Origin: Ruegeria sp. THAF33 | GTDB lineage: Bacteria > Pseudomonadota > Alphaproteobacteria > Rhodobacterales > Rhodobacteraceae | DNA length: 64,000 bases | Reading direction: 5' to 3' | Assembly (NCBI RefSeq): GCF_009363615.1 | Contig: NZ_CP045386.1 | Location: 150,581-214,580 of the forward strand | In this document: positions 1-8,058 of the stretch, piece after piece | Position numbering within the stretch: the stretch's first letter is position 1 | Layout of the letters: each line of letters begins with the position of its first letter | Notes under the pieces: generated by a model | Databases searched by the model: none | The model's input: the letters and a program-made list of their open reading frames with translations, nothing else | What the model was told of the DNA's origin: nothing | Translations under genes and position numbers: made by a program

Positions 1-300
1 ATTTGTCCATTCAATTATTCGTTCGATACCGCTTCGACCCACCCGCGAGTTTTCAAGGCATAAAGTAACCTAGGCAGCTTCGTGTTTAACCTGAAACTTC
101 ACCAAGCGTCGGGACGACAATGCCTGCTGTTCATACCCCTAAAATCTTCCCTGTTCCGGCCGTGTCTATGCACCAAGTAAGGCCCAAGCAAATGCTGGAC
201 TGGTTTGACAGCGTCAAATTCGCTTCGCGCCAAAACAGCTTGACCTTCCATCGTGGGAAGGCGTTAGCAGAGGTCTCCAATCCGAATTTTGGAGTTGAAT
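1..300. other. no gene recognised at left edge
   Basis: Short open frames occur on both strands here, but none has a convincing ribosome binding site or a recognisable product. The stretch probably holds the promoter of the small membrane-protein gene that starts at 301. I see no copy of the TTGACC-type operator found further right. The region is cut by the window edge, so an upstream metal-resistance gene could lie just outside. Confidence 0.4.
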
Positions 301-612
301 GTGAAAGAAAATCAGATTGCAGACGCGCCGCAGGCGTCAACACCGGTTAGCGGCGGCAAGATCCTGAAATGGGGCATGATGGTATGTTGCATTGCCATGA
401 TAACGCCGATCGTTCTCTACTTCATCGCCGGCGGGACGGTTGGCGGGCTTTCTGAATCCTTGGGTCTTTTCGCACCGTTGATCCTGTGCCTCGGAGCCCA
501 TTTCTTTATGCACAAGGCGATGGGAAAATCCTGTCATTCGAACAAATCTGAATCGGAAAGACCAAAGGCAACAGACGCCGCGGTCGGACCGAACCCAGTA
601 CACCGGCAATAA
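301..612 (+). CDS. small two-segment membrane protein, DUF2933-like
   Basis: The protein is about 103 residues. I chose the GTG at 301 because GGAG lies six bases before it; a TTG at 289 would add four residues but has no site of its own. It has two hydrophobic stretches (roughly residues 20-45 and 50-68), then a His/Cys-containing tail reading HFFMHKAMGKSCH. Small membrane proteins with a similar C-terminal histidine pattern (DUF2933) often sit beside copper or mercury resistance genes. The neighbouring ScsB-like reductase fits that setting. Assignment to DUF2933 is by pattern only, and no biochemical role can be stated. Confidence 0.55.
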   Translation: MKENQIADAPQASTPVSGGKILKWGMMVCCIAMITPIVLYFIAGGTVGGLSESLGLFAPLILCLGAHFFMHKAMGKSCHSNKSESERPKATDAAVGPNPVHRQ

Positions 613-621
613 TCTTCAATC

Positions 622-825
622 ATGAAGCTTTGGTGCTCAAGGTTGGCCGCCATGTCGCTGGCCGCTCTTTCGCTGGCGGCTTGCGCACCACGCCCTAAAC
701 TATGCCCGCTGCAACCGCCGCAGCCTGAATACGCCCTGCCCCAAGGTTGCCGGGTTCAATGGGAGGGCGCGGATGGCGGGGCCTATTTCATCTGCGAAGA
801 CGGGCGCGAAGGTTTCGTGAGCTGA
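622..825 (+). CDS. small secreted lipoprotein
   Basis: This is a 67-residue protein with a lipoprotein signal: basic start, hydrophobic stretch and lipobox LAAC (Cys about residue 21). The mature part is only about 47 residues, Pro-rich at first, with two further cysteines in GCRVQWEGADGG and FICEDG. It begins nine bases after the previous gene and is probably co-transcribed with it. The paired cysteines and the location before a thiol-disulfide reductase suggest a periplasmic, membrane-anchored role, but the function is unknown. Confidence 0.5.
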   Translation: MKLWCSRLAAMSLAALSLAACAPRPKLCPLQPPQPEYALPQGCRVQWEGADGGAYFICEDGREGFVS

Positions 826-851
826 TCGTGGGGATGTGACATTCCGGCTCG

Positions 852-870
852 TTGACCCTCCAGCGCTGGA
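852..870 (+). promoter_or_regulatory. CueR/MerR-type operator before scsB-like gene
   Basis: The sequence TTGACCCTCCAGCGCTGGA contains a perfect 12-base palindrome (TCCAGCGCTGGA) fused to a -35 TTGACC, as in copper-responsive CueR/HmrR promoters. The identical 19-mer precedes ccmF at 7865-7883 (minus strand), and a one-mismatch copy precedes the gene at 8059. With a 19-base spacer the -10 would fall near 877-882, where the match to consensus is poor. No cueR gene is visible in the window. Confidence 0.65.
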
Positions 871-912
871 ATCTGGCAGAGACGGGTGCAAAACAACCGA
901 TGGCAACGCGCA

Positions 913-3039
913 ATGGCAAGAACACTCCTAAATTTATGTATTATGATCTTGGGGTTAATCTTTGGCCAGACTTCCGCCGGGACAAGCCTTGCAGCTACAT
1001 CCCAAGCGTATGAATCAGAGCCCCTGATCGCACACATAATTACCGCGCAGGACGGGATCGCGCCTGACGTCAAGACGATCACTGCAGGACTGCATCTGAA
1101 ACTGGGCGAAGATTGGAAAACCTACTGGAAATCGCCTGGTGAGGTGGGAATTCCGCCCAAGATCACTTGGAACGGCTCGCAAAACGTCAGCGACGTACAG
1201 TTTCACTGGCCCGCGCCGATCCGTTTTCGCGCCTTCGGGATCGAGAATTTCGGGTACAAGGACGAAGTGGTCTTTCCGCTGACCGTCACACTCGAGAACC
1301 CCGGAGCGCCAGTTGACTTGAAGGCCGCTGTGACAACGCTGATCTGTTCCGATATCTGTGTGCCGGTCGAGTTTTCGCTGGACTTGTCGCTGACTCAGGG
1401 AACGGGTCGGGATCAGGACTCGGCCCGGCTTATAAATGCCTTTCTGTCGCGGGTGCCAACCACGGGAAACACAAGCGGAATGAAGTCCGACGCTGCGACT
1501 CTGGATACCGAGTCCGAGATGCTGACGCTGAATTTCACCAGCGACCTGCCCTTTGATGCGCCTGATGTCTTTCCCGACATGGGACGTGATACCGCGTTTG
1601 GTGCACCCGACATCCGGCTCGCTGGCGACAGGCGTCAGCTATGGGTGCAATTCCCGGTCCTCGCTCTGGCACAGGCCCCCCCCTCCTTGTCCGTCACGGT
1701 TACCGACACCAACCGCGTGGCCGAGTTTTCGCCCCGTACCGACGCTCCCCCTACCCCGCCACCATATGAGATCGCGGCCGCCGAAACTTCAGCCAGCGCG
1801 CTGGTCTGGATCATTTTGCTGGCGGTGGGCGGCGGGTTGATTCTGAATGTCATGCCCTGCGTACTGCCAGTGCTTTCGATCAAGCTTTCCTCGGCGGTAA
1901 AGGCTCGCGACCGCTCTGCGGCTCAGATTCGCGCCGGGTTCCTGGCTTCGGCAGCCGGAATCCTGACATTCATGTGGCTGTTGGCGGCTATCACCATTGC
2001 GGCGCGGTCGCTGGGCTATTCCGTCGGCTGGGGCATCCAGTTCCAGAATCCGCTTTTCCTTGCGGTGATGATCGTGGTGCTGGCGGTTTTTGCAGCCAGC
2101 CTCGCGGGCCTGTTCGAGATCACGCTGCCGCAGTCGCTGAACACCCGGCTGGCCCATGTCGAAAAGGGCCGCGTGTCGCTGGTCGGGGATTTCCTGACCG
2201 GAACTTTTTCAGCAGTTCTGGCGACGCCCTGCTCGGCCCCCTTCCTCGGCACGGCGGTGGCCTTTGCCTTGACCGGCCGACCGGTGGATATCGTGGCGAT
2301 CTTCACCGCAATGGGGGTTGGGCTGGCCATTCCTTACTTGCTGGTTGCAGTACACCCGAAACTCACCGCCGCTCTGCCTAAACCGGGGCGTTGGATGGTG
2401 GGATTAAAATGGGCCCTGTCGGCGGCACTGCTGACCACGATCGGCTGGTTGGTCTGGGTGATGGTCGGGGTGGCCGGAGACACTGCTGCAACTGCTACCG
2501 TGCTGGCTGCAACTGTGCTGGTCCTGTTGATCTGGAAAAGTACGATGATGCCACCCGTTCTGCGCTGGACAGCCCTGTTGCTGACGCTGACCGCAGCGTT
2601 TGCTGCACCGGTTGTGATTGCCGGCAAAGACCGGTCCAAGCTGCTTGAGCCAGCCGGAGAGATCCCATGGATTACCTTCAGCCGCTCCGAAATCGCCCGC
2701 CTTGTTTCGCGCGGCGAGGTGGTTTTCGTCGATGTCACAGCCGATTGGTGTTTGACCTGCAAGGCCAACAAAGCGCTGGTTCTGGAACGCGGCGAGGTTC
2801 TGGCAACACTGCAATCGGACAAAGCAATTCCGATGCAGGCCGACTGGACCCGCCCCGACGATGTGATCGCCCGGTTCCTTGAGGACAATGGCCGGTTCGG
2901 GATCCCCTTCAACATCGTCTACGGCCCGTCGGCCCCCGAAGGCATCGCCCTGCCAGAGATCTTGACCACGAACGCCATTCTCGGCGCGATGGAACAGGCC
3001 GCGCCGATTGCGGGCGGAGCTGTGGAAAGCGGATCCTGA
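913..3039 (+). CDS. ScsB/DsbD-family thiol:disulfide reductase
   Basis: This inner-membrane electron relay passes reducing power from cytoplasmic thioredoxin to periplasmic thiol partners. Order of parts: signal peptide (about residues 1-25), periplasmic N-domain with a Cys pair (145 and 149), a multi-helix DsbD transmembrane core with Cys 316 (in MPCVLP) and Cys 440 (in ATPCSAPF), and a C-terminal thioredoxin domain with WCLTC (Cys 613 and 616). About 708 residues fits ScsB-type proteins, linked in enterics to copper tolerance. A GTG at 886 would lengthen it by nine residues. However, a transcript from the operator at 852 would start near 889, so the ATG at 913 is preferred. The CueR-like operator points to copper control. 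Confidence 0.85.
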   Translation: MARTLLNLCIMILGLIFGQTSAGTSLAATSQAYESEPLIAHIITAQDGIAPDVKTITAGLHLKLGEDWKTYWKSPGEVGIPPKITWNGSQNVSDVQFHWPAPIRFRAFGIENFGYKDEVVFPLTVTLENPGAPVDLKAAVTTLICSDICVPVEFSLDLSLTQGTGRDQDSARLINAFLSRVPTTGNTSGMKSDAATLDTESEMLTLNFTSDLPFDAPDVFPDMGRDTAFGAPDIRLAGDRRQLWVQFPVLALAQAPPSLSVTVTDTNRVAEFSPRTDAPPTPPPYEIAAAETSASALVWIILLAVGGGLILNVMPCVLPVLSIKLSSAVKARDRSAAQIRAGFLASAAGILTFMWLLAAITIAARSLGYSVGWGIQFQNPLFLAVMIVVLAVFAASLAGLFEITLPQSLNTRLAHVEKGRVSLVGDFLTGTFSAVLATPCSAPFLGTAVAFALTGRPVDIVAIFTAMGVGLAIPYLLVAVHPKLTAALPKPGRWMVGLKWALSAALLTTIGWLVWVMVGVAGDTAATATVLAATVLVLLIWKSTMMPPVLRWTALLLTLTAAFAAPVVIAGKDRSKLLEPAGEIPWITFSRSEIARLVSRGEVVFVDVTADWCLTCKANKALVLERGEVLATLQSDKAIPMQADWTRPDDVIARFLEDNGRFGIPFNIVYGPSAPEGIALPEILTTNAILGAMEQAAPIAGGAVESGS

Positions 3040-3048
3040 CCCCGGAGT

Positions 3049-3507
3049 TCACATATCCCGGATGCGATTGCTCTGCTGCGCCAAACGCATGGTCTCGTGC
3101 TCTTCCATATCCAGTAGTGCTTGAAGGAGTTCGCGTGCCTCGGGTATCTCGGCACGCCCTTGCAAATACCGATATAAATCGATCACCTGATTGTGAAGAT
3201 CGAAGACCGCTTCGCAGATCTCATCGACGCTCATCTGTGCGAACGGTCTGTCGCAGGTGCGATGTGGGTCGATCGGCTCATGGCCCAAATAGTCATATAC
3301 CCACGTGTTGAGCGCTTTGGGATCGGCTCGTTTCACGAAGCCATCGATGATTTTCTCCAAAGCAGCCTCATGGTCGGCGAGGTAGGTAAGCAACATCCTG
3401 ACCAGTTCCTGCTCGGACTGTGTCGAACAGTGGGCCAAACATTCAGCGAGCCAATGATGCATTTCCCGCGTCCAGACAATTAGATCAGAAAACGTTTCAA
3501 CTTTCAT
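3049..3507 (-). CDS. ferritin/hemerythrin-like helical protein of unknown function
   Basis: This 152-residue, almost wholly helical acidic protein has a strong ribosome binding site (AGGAGG eight bases before ATG). Helices contain DHEAALEKI near residue 46 and MEEHETMRLA near 135, with further His and Glu residues in FDLHNQVIDLY. Such spacing resembles metal-binding four-helix bundles, but no full di-iron ExxH set is clear. It is convergent with the scsB-like gene (stops ten bases apart) and lies just downstream of the ccm operon on the same strand. A cytoplasmic metal-handling role is possible but only inferred. Confidence 0.6.
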   Translation of the reverse strand: MKVETFSDLIVWTREMHHWLAECLAHCSTQSEQELVRMLLTYLADHEAALEKIIDGFVKRADPKALNTWVYDYLGHEPIDPHRTCDRPFAQMSVDEICEAVFDLHNQVIDLYRYLQGRAEIPEARELLQALLDMEEHETMRLAQQSNRIRDM

Positions 3508-3622
3508 GGTCTCAACCTCCTAAAGATCGGCATGCGAAAGCCTAAACCGGCATTTTCCAGATGCTCACTGGGCATCGAAGCGCAAAGTCGGCGCCGGCCC
3601 GACCCACGCCAGGCTGCGGGAT

Positions 3623-4771
3623 TCAACCCCCCAGTTCCAGCAATGCCCGGTCGATTGCCACCTTGCGCGGATCCTCCTGCGGCAGGTCATCCGCCAGATC
3701 CCTTGCCCTGCCATAGGCGTTCCGGGCGCCGTCGGTCTCGCCCAGCACCGAATAGGCGTTGCCCAGCCGCATCCAGCCGTCCAGATCGCCTGGGTTTTCC
3801 TGCATCCGGCTCGCCAGCCGTTCGACCATCGAGCGGATGAAGGCCTGCCGATCTTCGTCGGACATCTCCTCGGCCGTCGCCACTTGATCGGCAGTTGGGC
3901 CGGGCATGGAAGGGGCAAAAGCCGCCAGATCCACCGGCGCCCGTCCGATCGACGGGGCGATGCGGTTAAGCTGGGCCACAAAACTCTCCATCCATGGCCG
4001 GAACTCCTCTTCGGCGTCGATCCGTGTCTTCAGTAGATCATAGGCCTCATCAGGCGATCCAGCCTGCTCCAGACCAACGGCTTTGTAGAATGTCGCTGCT
4101 GGGTTCGATGGGTCCAGTTCCAAGGCTCGTTCAAACGCCCGATCGGCCTTGGGCGTAACGACACCGTCATCGGCATAGACCAACGCCTCGCCATATTGCG
4201 ACACCAGCGCTGAATTCGCATTGGGTCGGTCCAGCAACCCCTCGAACGCGTCTGCGGCATCTCCAAAGCGTCCCATACGCATATAGGTCTGAGCCAACAA
4301 CACCCATCCCTCGGTTGGTCCGCCGGTTTCATCCGCCTCGAGCCGCGACTTCAGGCGCACGGCAAGGTCGGCGATTTCACGGGCTTCCGCCTGCTCCCCC
4401 TCGCGTTGGGCAAATGGCTGGCTGGGGATGTCGGGATTACCCAGTTGCCAATAAAGACCGGCTCCGAGTGCTGGAACTGCCAGCGCGGCAAGTAGAATCA
4501 GTGCACGCCCGGAATGGCCCATCATCGCTTTGTCGTCCGATTGCCGGTCAATCGCCTTCAGGCGACGTTCTATCTCGGCTCTGGCGGCCTTGGCTTCTTC
4601 GGCCGAGATAATTCCTCGTTCAAGGTCCTTCTCAACTTCGCCGATCTGGTCGGAAAAGATGGCAGAGGCGCTTTCGCGTCTCGACAAGTCCGAGGTCTTG
4701 CGCCCCATACCGGAGAGGGCGAGCGTCAGAAACACCGCCGCGGCCATGAATGAAAAGATAATCCAGATCAT
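3623..4771 (-). CDS. ccmI: cytochrome c biogenesis protein CcmI (CycH)
   Basis: CcmI holds apocytochrome c for haem ligation at the periplasmic face. The 382-residue protein starts MIWIIFSF with a first membrane helix, a cytoplasmic charged loop rich in Glu/Lys/Arg (about residues 25-90), a second helix near residues 92-112, and then a periplasmic part with TPR-like repeats (DGWMRLGNAYSVLGE near the end). This is the usual bipartite CcmI plan. Its ATG overlaps the ccmH stop in an ATGA. The longer frame reaching 4957 runs into ccmH and is not the real start. Confidence 0.88.
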   Translation of the reverse strand: MIWIIFSFMAAAVFLTLALSGMGRKTSDLSRRESASAIFSDQIGEVEKDLERGIISAEEAKAARAEIERRLKAIDRQSDDKAMMGHSGRALILLAALAVPALGAGLYWQLGNPDIPSQPFAQREGEQAEAREIADLAVRLKSRLEADETGGPTEGWVLLAQTYMRMGRFGDAADAFEGLLDRPNANSALVSQYGEALVYADDGVVTPKADRAFERALELDPSNPAATFYKAVGLEQAGSPDEAYDLLKTRIDAEEEFRPWMESFVAQLNRIAPSIGRAPVDLAAFAPSMPGPTADQVATAEEMSDEDRQAFIRSMVERLASRMQENPGDLDGWMRLGNAYSVLGETDGARNAYGRARDLADDLPQEDPRKVAIDRALLELGG

Positions 4772-5256
4772 GCGCGCGGCTCCGTGAGTGAATGGTTTTC
4801 GGGATTCCGTTCTTCGCTCGCGCCGCGTTCCGTCTCTTGTTTTCGCGACTTCCGATATCGGCGCGCATTTTGGGTCAATACCGCTGCAGTCGCGATACCA
4901 CCCAGCCCCAGGATGACGATAGGCGCAACCCACAGAATGTAAGTTGATGGCTTCCATGGCGGGTTGAACAGAACATAGTCGCCATAACGCGCAACCAGAA
5001 AATCCATAACCTGCTGGTCCGAGTCACCTGCCACCAGCCGTTCGCGCACAAGCAGACGAAAGTCGCGCGCCACCCCGGCGTTGGAACTGTCGATGTCTTG
5101 GTTCTGGCACACCACGCAGCGCACCTGTTTTGAAATCGCCCGGGCCCGCTCTTCCAAAACCGGATCTACAAGTATCTCGTCGGGCTCAACCGCGAATGCC
5201 GGCTGCGACACCAGCGTCGCCAGAGTGACTGCGGTAATTACAATTCGACGTATCAT
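4768..5256 (-). CDS. ccmH: cytochrome c maturation protein CcmH
   Basis: CcmH is a membrane-anchored periplasmic thiol oxidoreductase that keeps the CXXCH motif of apocytochrome c reduced. The 162-residue protein has a cleavable signal (about 1-22) and the redox motif RCVVCQ with Cys 47 and 50, matching the family LRCxxCQ. A conserved helical segment follows, then one membrane helix near residues 105-125 and a charged tail. It overlaps ccmG and ccmI by four bases each, so translation is coupled. Confidence 0.92.
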   Translation of the reverse strand: MIRRIVITAVTLATLVSQPAFAVEPDEILVDPVLEERARAISKQVRCVVCQNQDIDSSNAGVARDFRLLVRERLVAGDSDQQVMDFLVARYGDYVLFNPPWKPSTYILWVAPIVILGLGGIATAAVLTQNARRYRKSRKQETERGASEERNPENHSLTEPRA

Positions 5257-5822
5257 GACGCCTCTCCTCCGACCGCCCGCGCCTGATCCAGCGCGGTGCG
5301 CATCTTTGAAATTGCCTCGTCGCCCAGCACCGGGCCGACAAAACGGAATACGACCTTGCCCGCGCCATCAATCACAAAGGTCTCCGGTACGCCGGAAATC
5401 CCCCATTCGATCCCGGCTCGGCCGTCCAGGTCGGAACCGATGCGCTCATAAGGGTTGCCCAGATCGTCGAGCCATTTCCGCGCGCCCTGCGGCTTGTCTT
5501 TGTAGTTAATGCCCATCAGGCGAATGCCCTCATCGCGCACCATACGCGTCAGCACCGCATGTTCGGCCCGGCAGGGCACGCACCAGGACGCAAACACGTT
5601 GACCACGATCGGAACTGACCCGTCATTTTCCACCAGATCGGTACTGGACAGCCCGTGGGTATCCAGCCCATCGACCGGCGGCAAGTCGAACTCAGGCACC
5701 GGCTGCGAGATCAAAACAGACGGGATTTCGTTTGGATCGCGATCGGGATTCAGTCCCCATAGCAGGAAGGCACCCAGGATGCCGGCAATCGTAATTGGGA
5801 ACAGTGCAAATAGACGTTTCAT
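5253..5822 (-). CDS. ccmG: thiol:disulfide interchange protein CcmG (DsbE)
   Basis: CcmG is a membrane-tethered thioredoxin that supplies reductant to CcmH and apocytochrome c. From the ATG at 5822 it is 189 residues: one N-terminal anchor (about 4-24), then a thioredoxin fold with FASWCVPCRAEH (Cys 81 and 84) and the cis-Pro region GVPETFVID. It starts four bases after ccmF stops and overlaps ccmH by four bases. A DsbD/ScsB-type protein is the usual electron donor to CcmG, so the nearby reductase at 913 is a plausible partner. Confidence 0.92.
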   Translation of the reverse strand: MKRLFALFPITIAGILGAFLLWGLNPDRDPNEIPSVLISQPVPEFDLPPVDGLDTHGLSSTDLVENDGSVPIVVNVFASWCVPCRAEHAVLTRMVRDEGIRLMGINYKDKPQGARKWLDDLGNPYERIGSDLDGRAGIEWGISGVPETFVIDGAGKVVFRFVGPVLGDEAISKMRTALDQARAVGGEAS

Positions 5823-5826
5823 TGCC

Positions 5827-7821
5827 CTACTCCGCCGCCACCGGAATGGAGCCCTGCCCAGTCCGTTTTCGTGGTGCACCGACGCGTAGACGCCGATCGG
5901 TGAGTGACAAGACCCCACCCAATGCCAACAATCCTGAACCTATCCAGATCCAGACCACCAATGGCTCATACAAGATACGCAGGGTCCATTTGCTCTGTTC
6001 TGATTCCGCCGCCGGTTCCGATATCGAGGCGTAAAGGTCCCCTGCCAACGTCGTTCGAATTGCCGACTCGGTCGTACTGGTACCCGCCACGAGATAGGCC
6101 CTGCGCTCGGGTTGAAGCGTGGTGACATAAGCGCCATCGCGAAATACCGTCAGTGTGGCCGTGCGAGACAGATAGTTCGGACCGCGAAGCTGTTCCACAC
6201 CGTCAAAACGCACGTCGAACCCTGCTATCTCAATCTGTGTTCCGGGCTCGGCAAAAGTCACGACCTCGGATTTCCAAGCGCTGGACCCGATAAAGCCGAT
6301 CATACAGACAGCCAACCCCGCATGGGCCACGACCATGCCGTAATGAGAACGCGGTAGGTTGCGGGCCCGACGCAGGGACTCGGCCAACGGCGCCTCACCC
6401 AATTTAATTCGGCTGGCCCACTCTGTCAGCACAGCGCCCAGCAACCAAACCGCAAGGCCGATCGACACTACCGCCAAGGCTGGGCCGCCGGTATCCAGAT
6501 ACCACACAAGCAACGCTACGAGCAGGCTAACCCCGGCCACCCATTTGAGCCGGCCCAGAACACCGCGCAAATCCGCCCGCTTCCATGACAACAGCGGCCC
6601 AATCCCCATTACAACGACCAGAACCAGCATGATCGGCACGAAACTGGCGTTGTAATAAGGTGGTCCAACCGAAATCTTTTCACCTGTCACAGCCTCAAGC
6701 AAAAGCGGATAAAGCGTACCGAATAGAACCGTCGCCGTTGCGGTGGCCAGCAGCAGGTTGTTAATAAGCAAACCGGCCTCGCGGCTGATCGGGGCAAAAA
6801 GACCGCCGCCCTCCATCTCCGGTGCGCGTATGGCAAACAGCGTCAATGAACCACCGATCGCGACAGCCAACAGCGCCAAGATGTAAATGCCGCGTTCGGG
6901 ATCGACCGAAAACGCATGGACCGATGTAAGCAAGCCTGAGCGGACAATGAATGTCCCCAACAAGGACAACGAGAAGGTCAAAACGGCCAGTAGGATCGTC
7001 CAACTTTTGAAGCTGCCGCGCTTTTCGGTCACAATGGCCGAATGGAACAGCGCTGTGCCAGCAAGCCAGGGCATAAACGAGACATTCTCGACCGGATCCC
7101 AGAACCACCAGCCGCCCCAACCCAGTTCGTAATAGGCCCACCAGCTGCCCAGAACGATACCAAGTGTAAGAAACACCCAGGCCGCCAATGTCCAGGGTCG
7201 GACCCACCGCGCCCATGCCGGATCGACCCGCCCCTCAATCAGGGCAGCCACGGCGAAAGAAAATACGATCGAGAAGCCGACATAACCCAGGTATAGGAAC
7301 GGCGGGTGCATAGCCAGGCCGACATCCTGCAACAGCGGATTTAAATCCTGACCATCCAGCGGTGCCGGAAACACCCGGTCGAACGGGTTCGAGGTGAACA
7401 GCATGAATGACAGGAACCCCGCACTGATCCAGGCCTGCACTGCCAGAGTGCGCGCCTTGAGTTTCAGCGGGATGTTCCGAGCCAACAGAGACACACCCAG
7501 CCCGAAAATCACCAATATCAGAATCCACAACAGCAGCGACCCTTCGTGGCTACCCCAGGTCGCAGCCACCTTGAAAAGCATCGGTTTCAGCGAATGAGAA
7601 TTGCTGGCCACATTTAGCACAGTGAAATCGCTGACCACGAAGGACCACATTAGAGCGGCGAAGGCGATAGCAACCAGCGCTGTCAGCAGGACCGAGGTCG
7701 CAGATGCCGATCGCATCCACATGACATTGTTCCGGGCTGCTCCAATCAAGGGTAATACGCTTTGCACCAAGGACACGGCCAGGGCAAGCGCCAGGGCGAA
7801 CTGCCCGATTTCCGGTATCAT
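5827..7821 (-). CDS. ccmF: haem lyase subunit CcmF
   Basis: CcmF is the large integral-membrane subunit that transfers haem from CcmE to apocytochrome c. The 664-residue protein is almost entirely transmembrane helices and carries the haem-handling tryptophan motif WGGWWFWDPVENVSFMPW. The start at 7821 has GGAGGG seven bases upstream; the longer frame to 8097 crosses the promoter and is rejected. It is first in a ccmF-G-H-I operon. ccmA, B, C, D and E are absent from the window, so they would have to be supplied from elsewhere. Confidence 0.93.
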   Translation of the reverse strand: MIPEIGQFALALALAVSLVQSVLPLIGAARNNVMWMRSASATSVLLTALVAIAFAALMWSFVVSDFTVLNVASNSHSLKPMLFKVAATWGSHEGSLLLWILILVIFGLGVSLLARNIPLKLKARTLAVQAWISAGFLSFMLFTSNPFDRVFPAPLDGQDLNPLLQDVGLAMHPPFLYLGYVGFSIVFSFAVAALIEGRVDPAWARWVRPWTLAAWVFLTLGIVLGSWWAYYELGWGGWWFWDPVENVSFMPWLAGTALFHSAIVTEKRGSFKSWTILLAVLTFSLSLLGTFIVRSGLLTSVHAFSVDPERGIYILALLAVAIGGSLTLFAIRAPEMEGGGLFAPISREAGLLINNLLLATATATVLFGTLYPLLLEAVTGEKISVGPPYYNASFVPIMLVLVVVMGIGPLLSWKRADLRGVLGRLKWVAGVSLLVALLVWYLDTGGPALAVVSIGLAVWLLGAVLTEWASRIKLGEAPLAESLRRARNLPRSHYGMVVAHAGLAVCMIGFIGSSAWKSEVVTFAEPGTQIEIAGFDVRFDGVEQLRGPNYLSRTATLTVFRDGAYVTTLQPERRAYLVAGTSTTESAIRTTLAGDLYASISEPAAESEQSKWTLRILYEPLVVWIWIGSGLLALGGVLSLTDRRLRVGAPRKRTGQGSIPVAAE

Positions 7822-7864
7822 TCCAATCCCTCCGGATTTCCGGTTTTGCGGCCTTGTCCGACAA

Positions 7865-7883
7865 TCCAGCGCTGGAGGGTCAA
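7865..7883 (-). promoter_or_regulatory. CueR/MerR-type operator of the ccmFGHI operon
   Basis: On the minus strand this reads TTGACCCTCCAGCGCTGGA, identical over 19 bases to the site at 852-870. With a 19-base spacer the transcript would begin about 25 bases before the ccmF ATG, which is good spacing for the GGAGGG ribosome binding site. The -10 (GACAAG) is weak, as expected for promoters that need a MerR-family activator. Confidence 0.65.
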
Positions 7884-7949
7884 GCGCATTATTGCCGCAC
7901 CCCCCTCCGGCTGATGCATTCTTGACGAGCGCAAGTCTGGCCGGTGGCC

Positions 7950-7968
7950 TTGACCTTCCAGCGCTGGA
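7950..7968 (+). promoter_or_regulatory. CueR/MerR-type operator of the Met-rich protein gene
   Basis: TTGACCTTCCAGCGCTGGA differs from the other two operators at one base and is closer to the classical CueR half-site CCTTCC. It faces right toward the gene at 8059, back-to-back with the ccmF operator about 65 bases away. The two form a divergent, probably copper-responsive promoter region. Confidence 0.65.
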
Positions 7969-8058
7969 GACCCCCACCATTCCGGCTTCACCAATGGGCG
8001 TACCGAACATTTTGTTTTCAGGACACGGATTCAGGAAACAAACGAACACGAGGGCAAA

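Noticed and set aside
120..350. Open frames on both strands at the left edge
   Set aside because: They overlap the better supported gene at 301, have no ribosome binding site and show no recognisable protein pattern.
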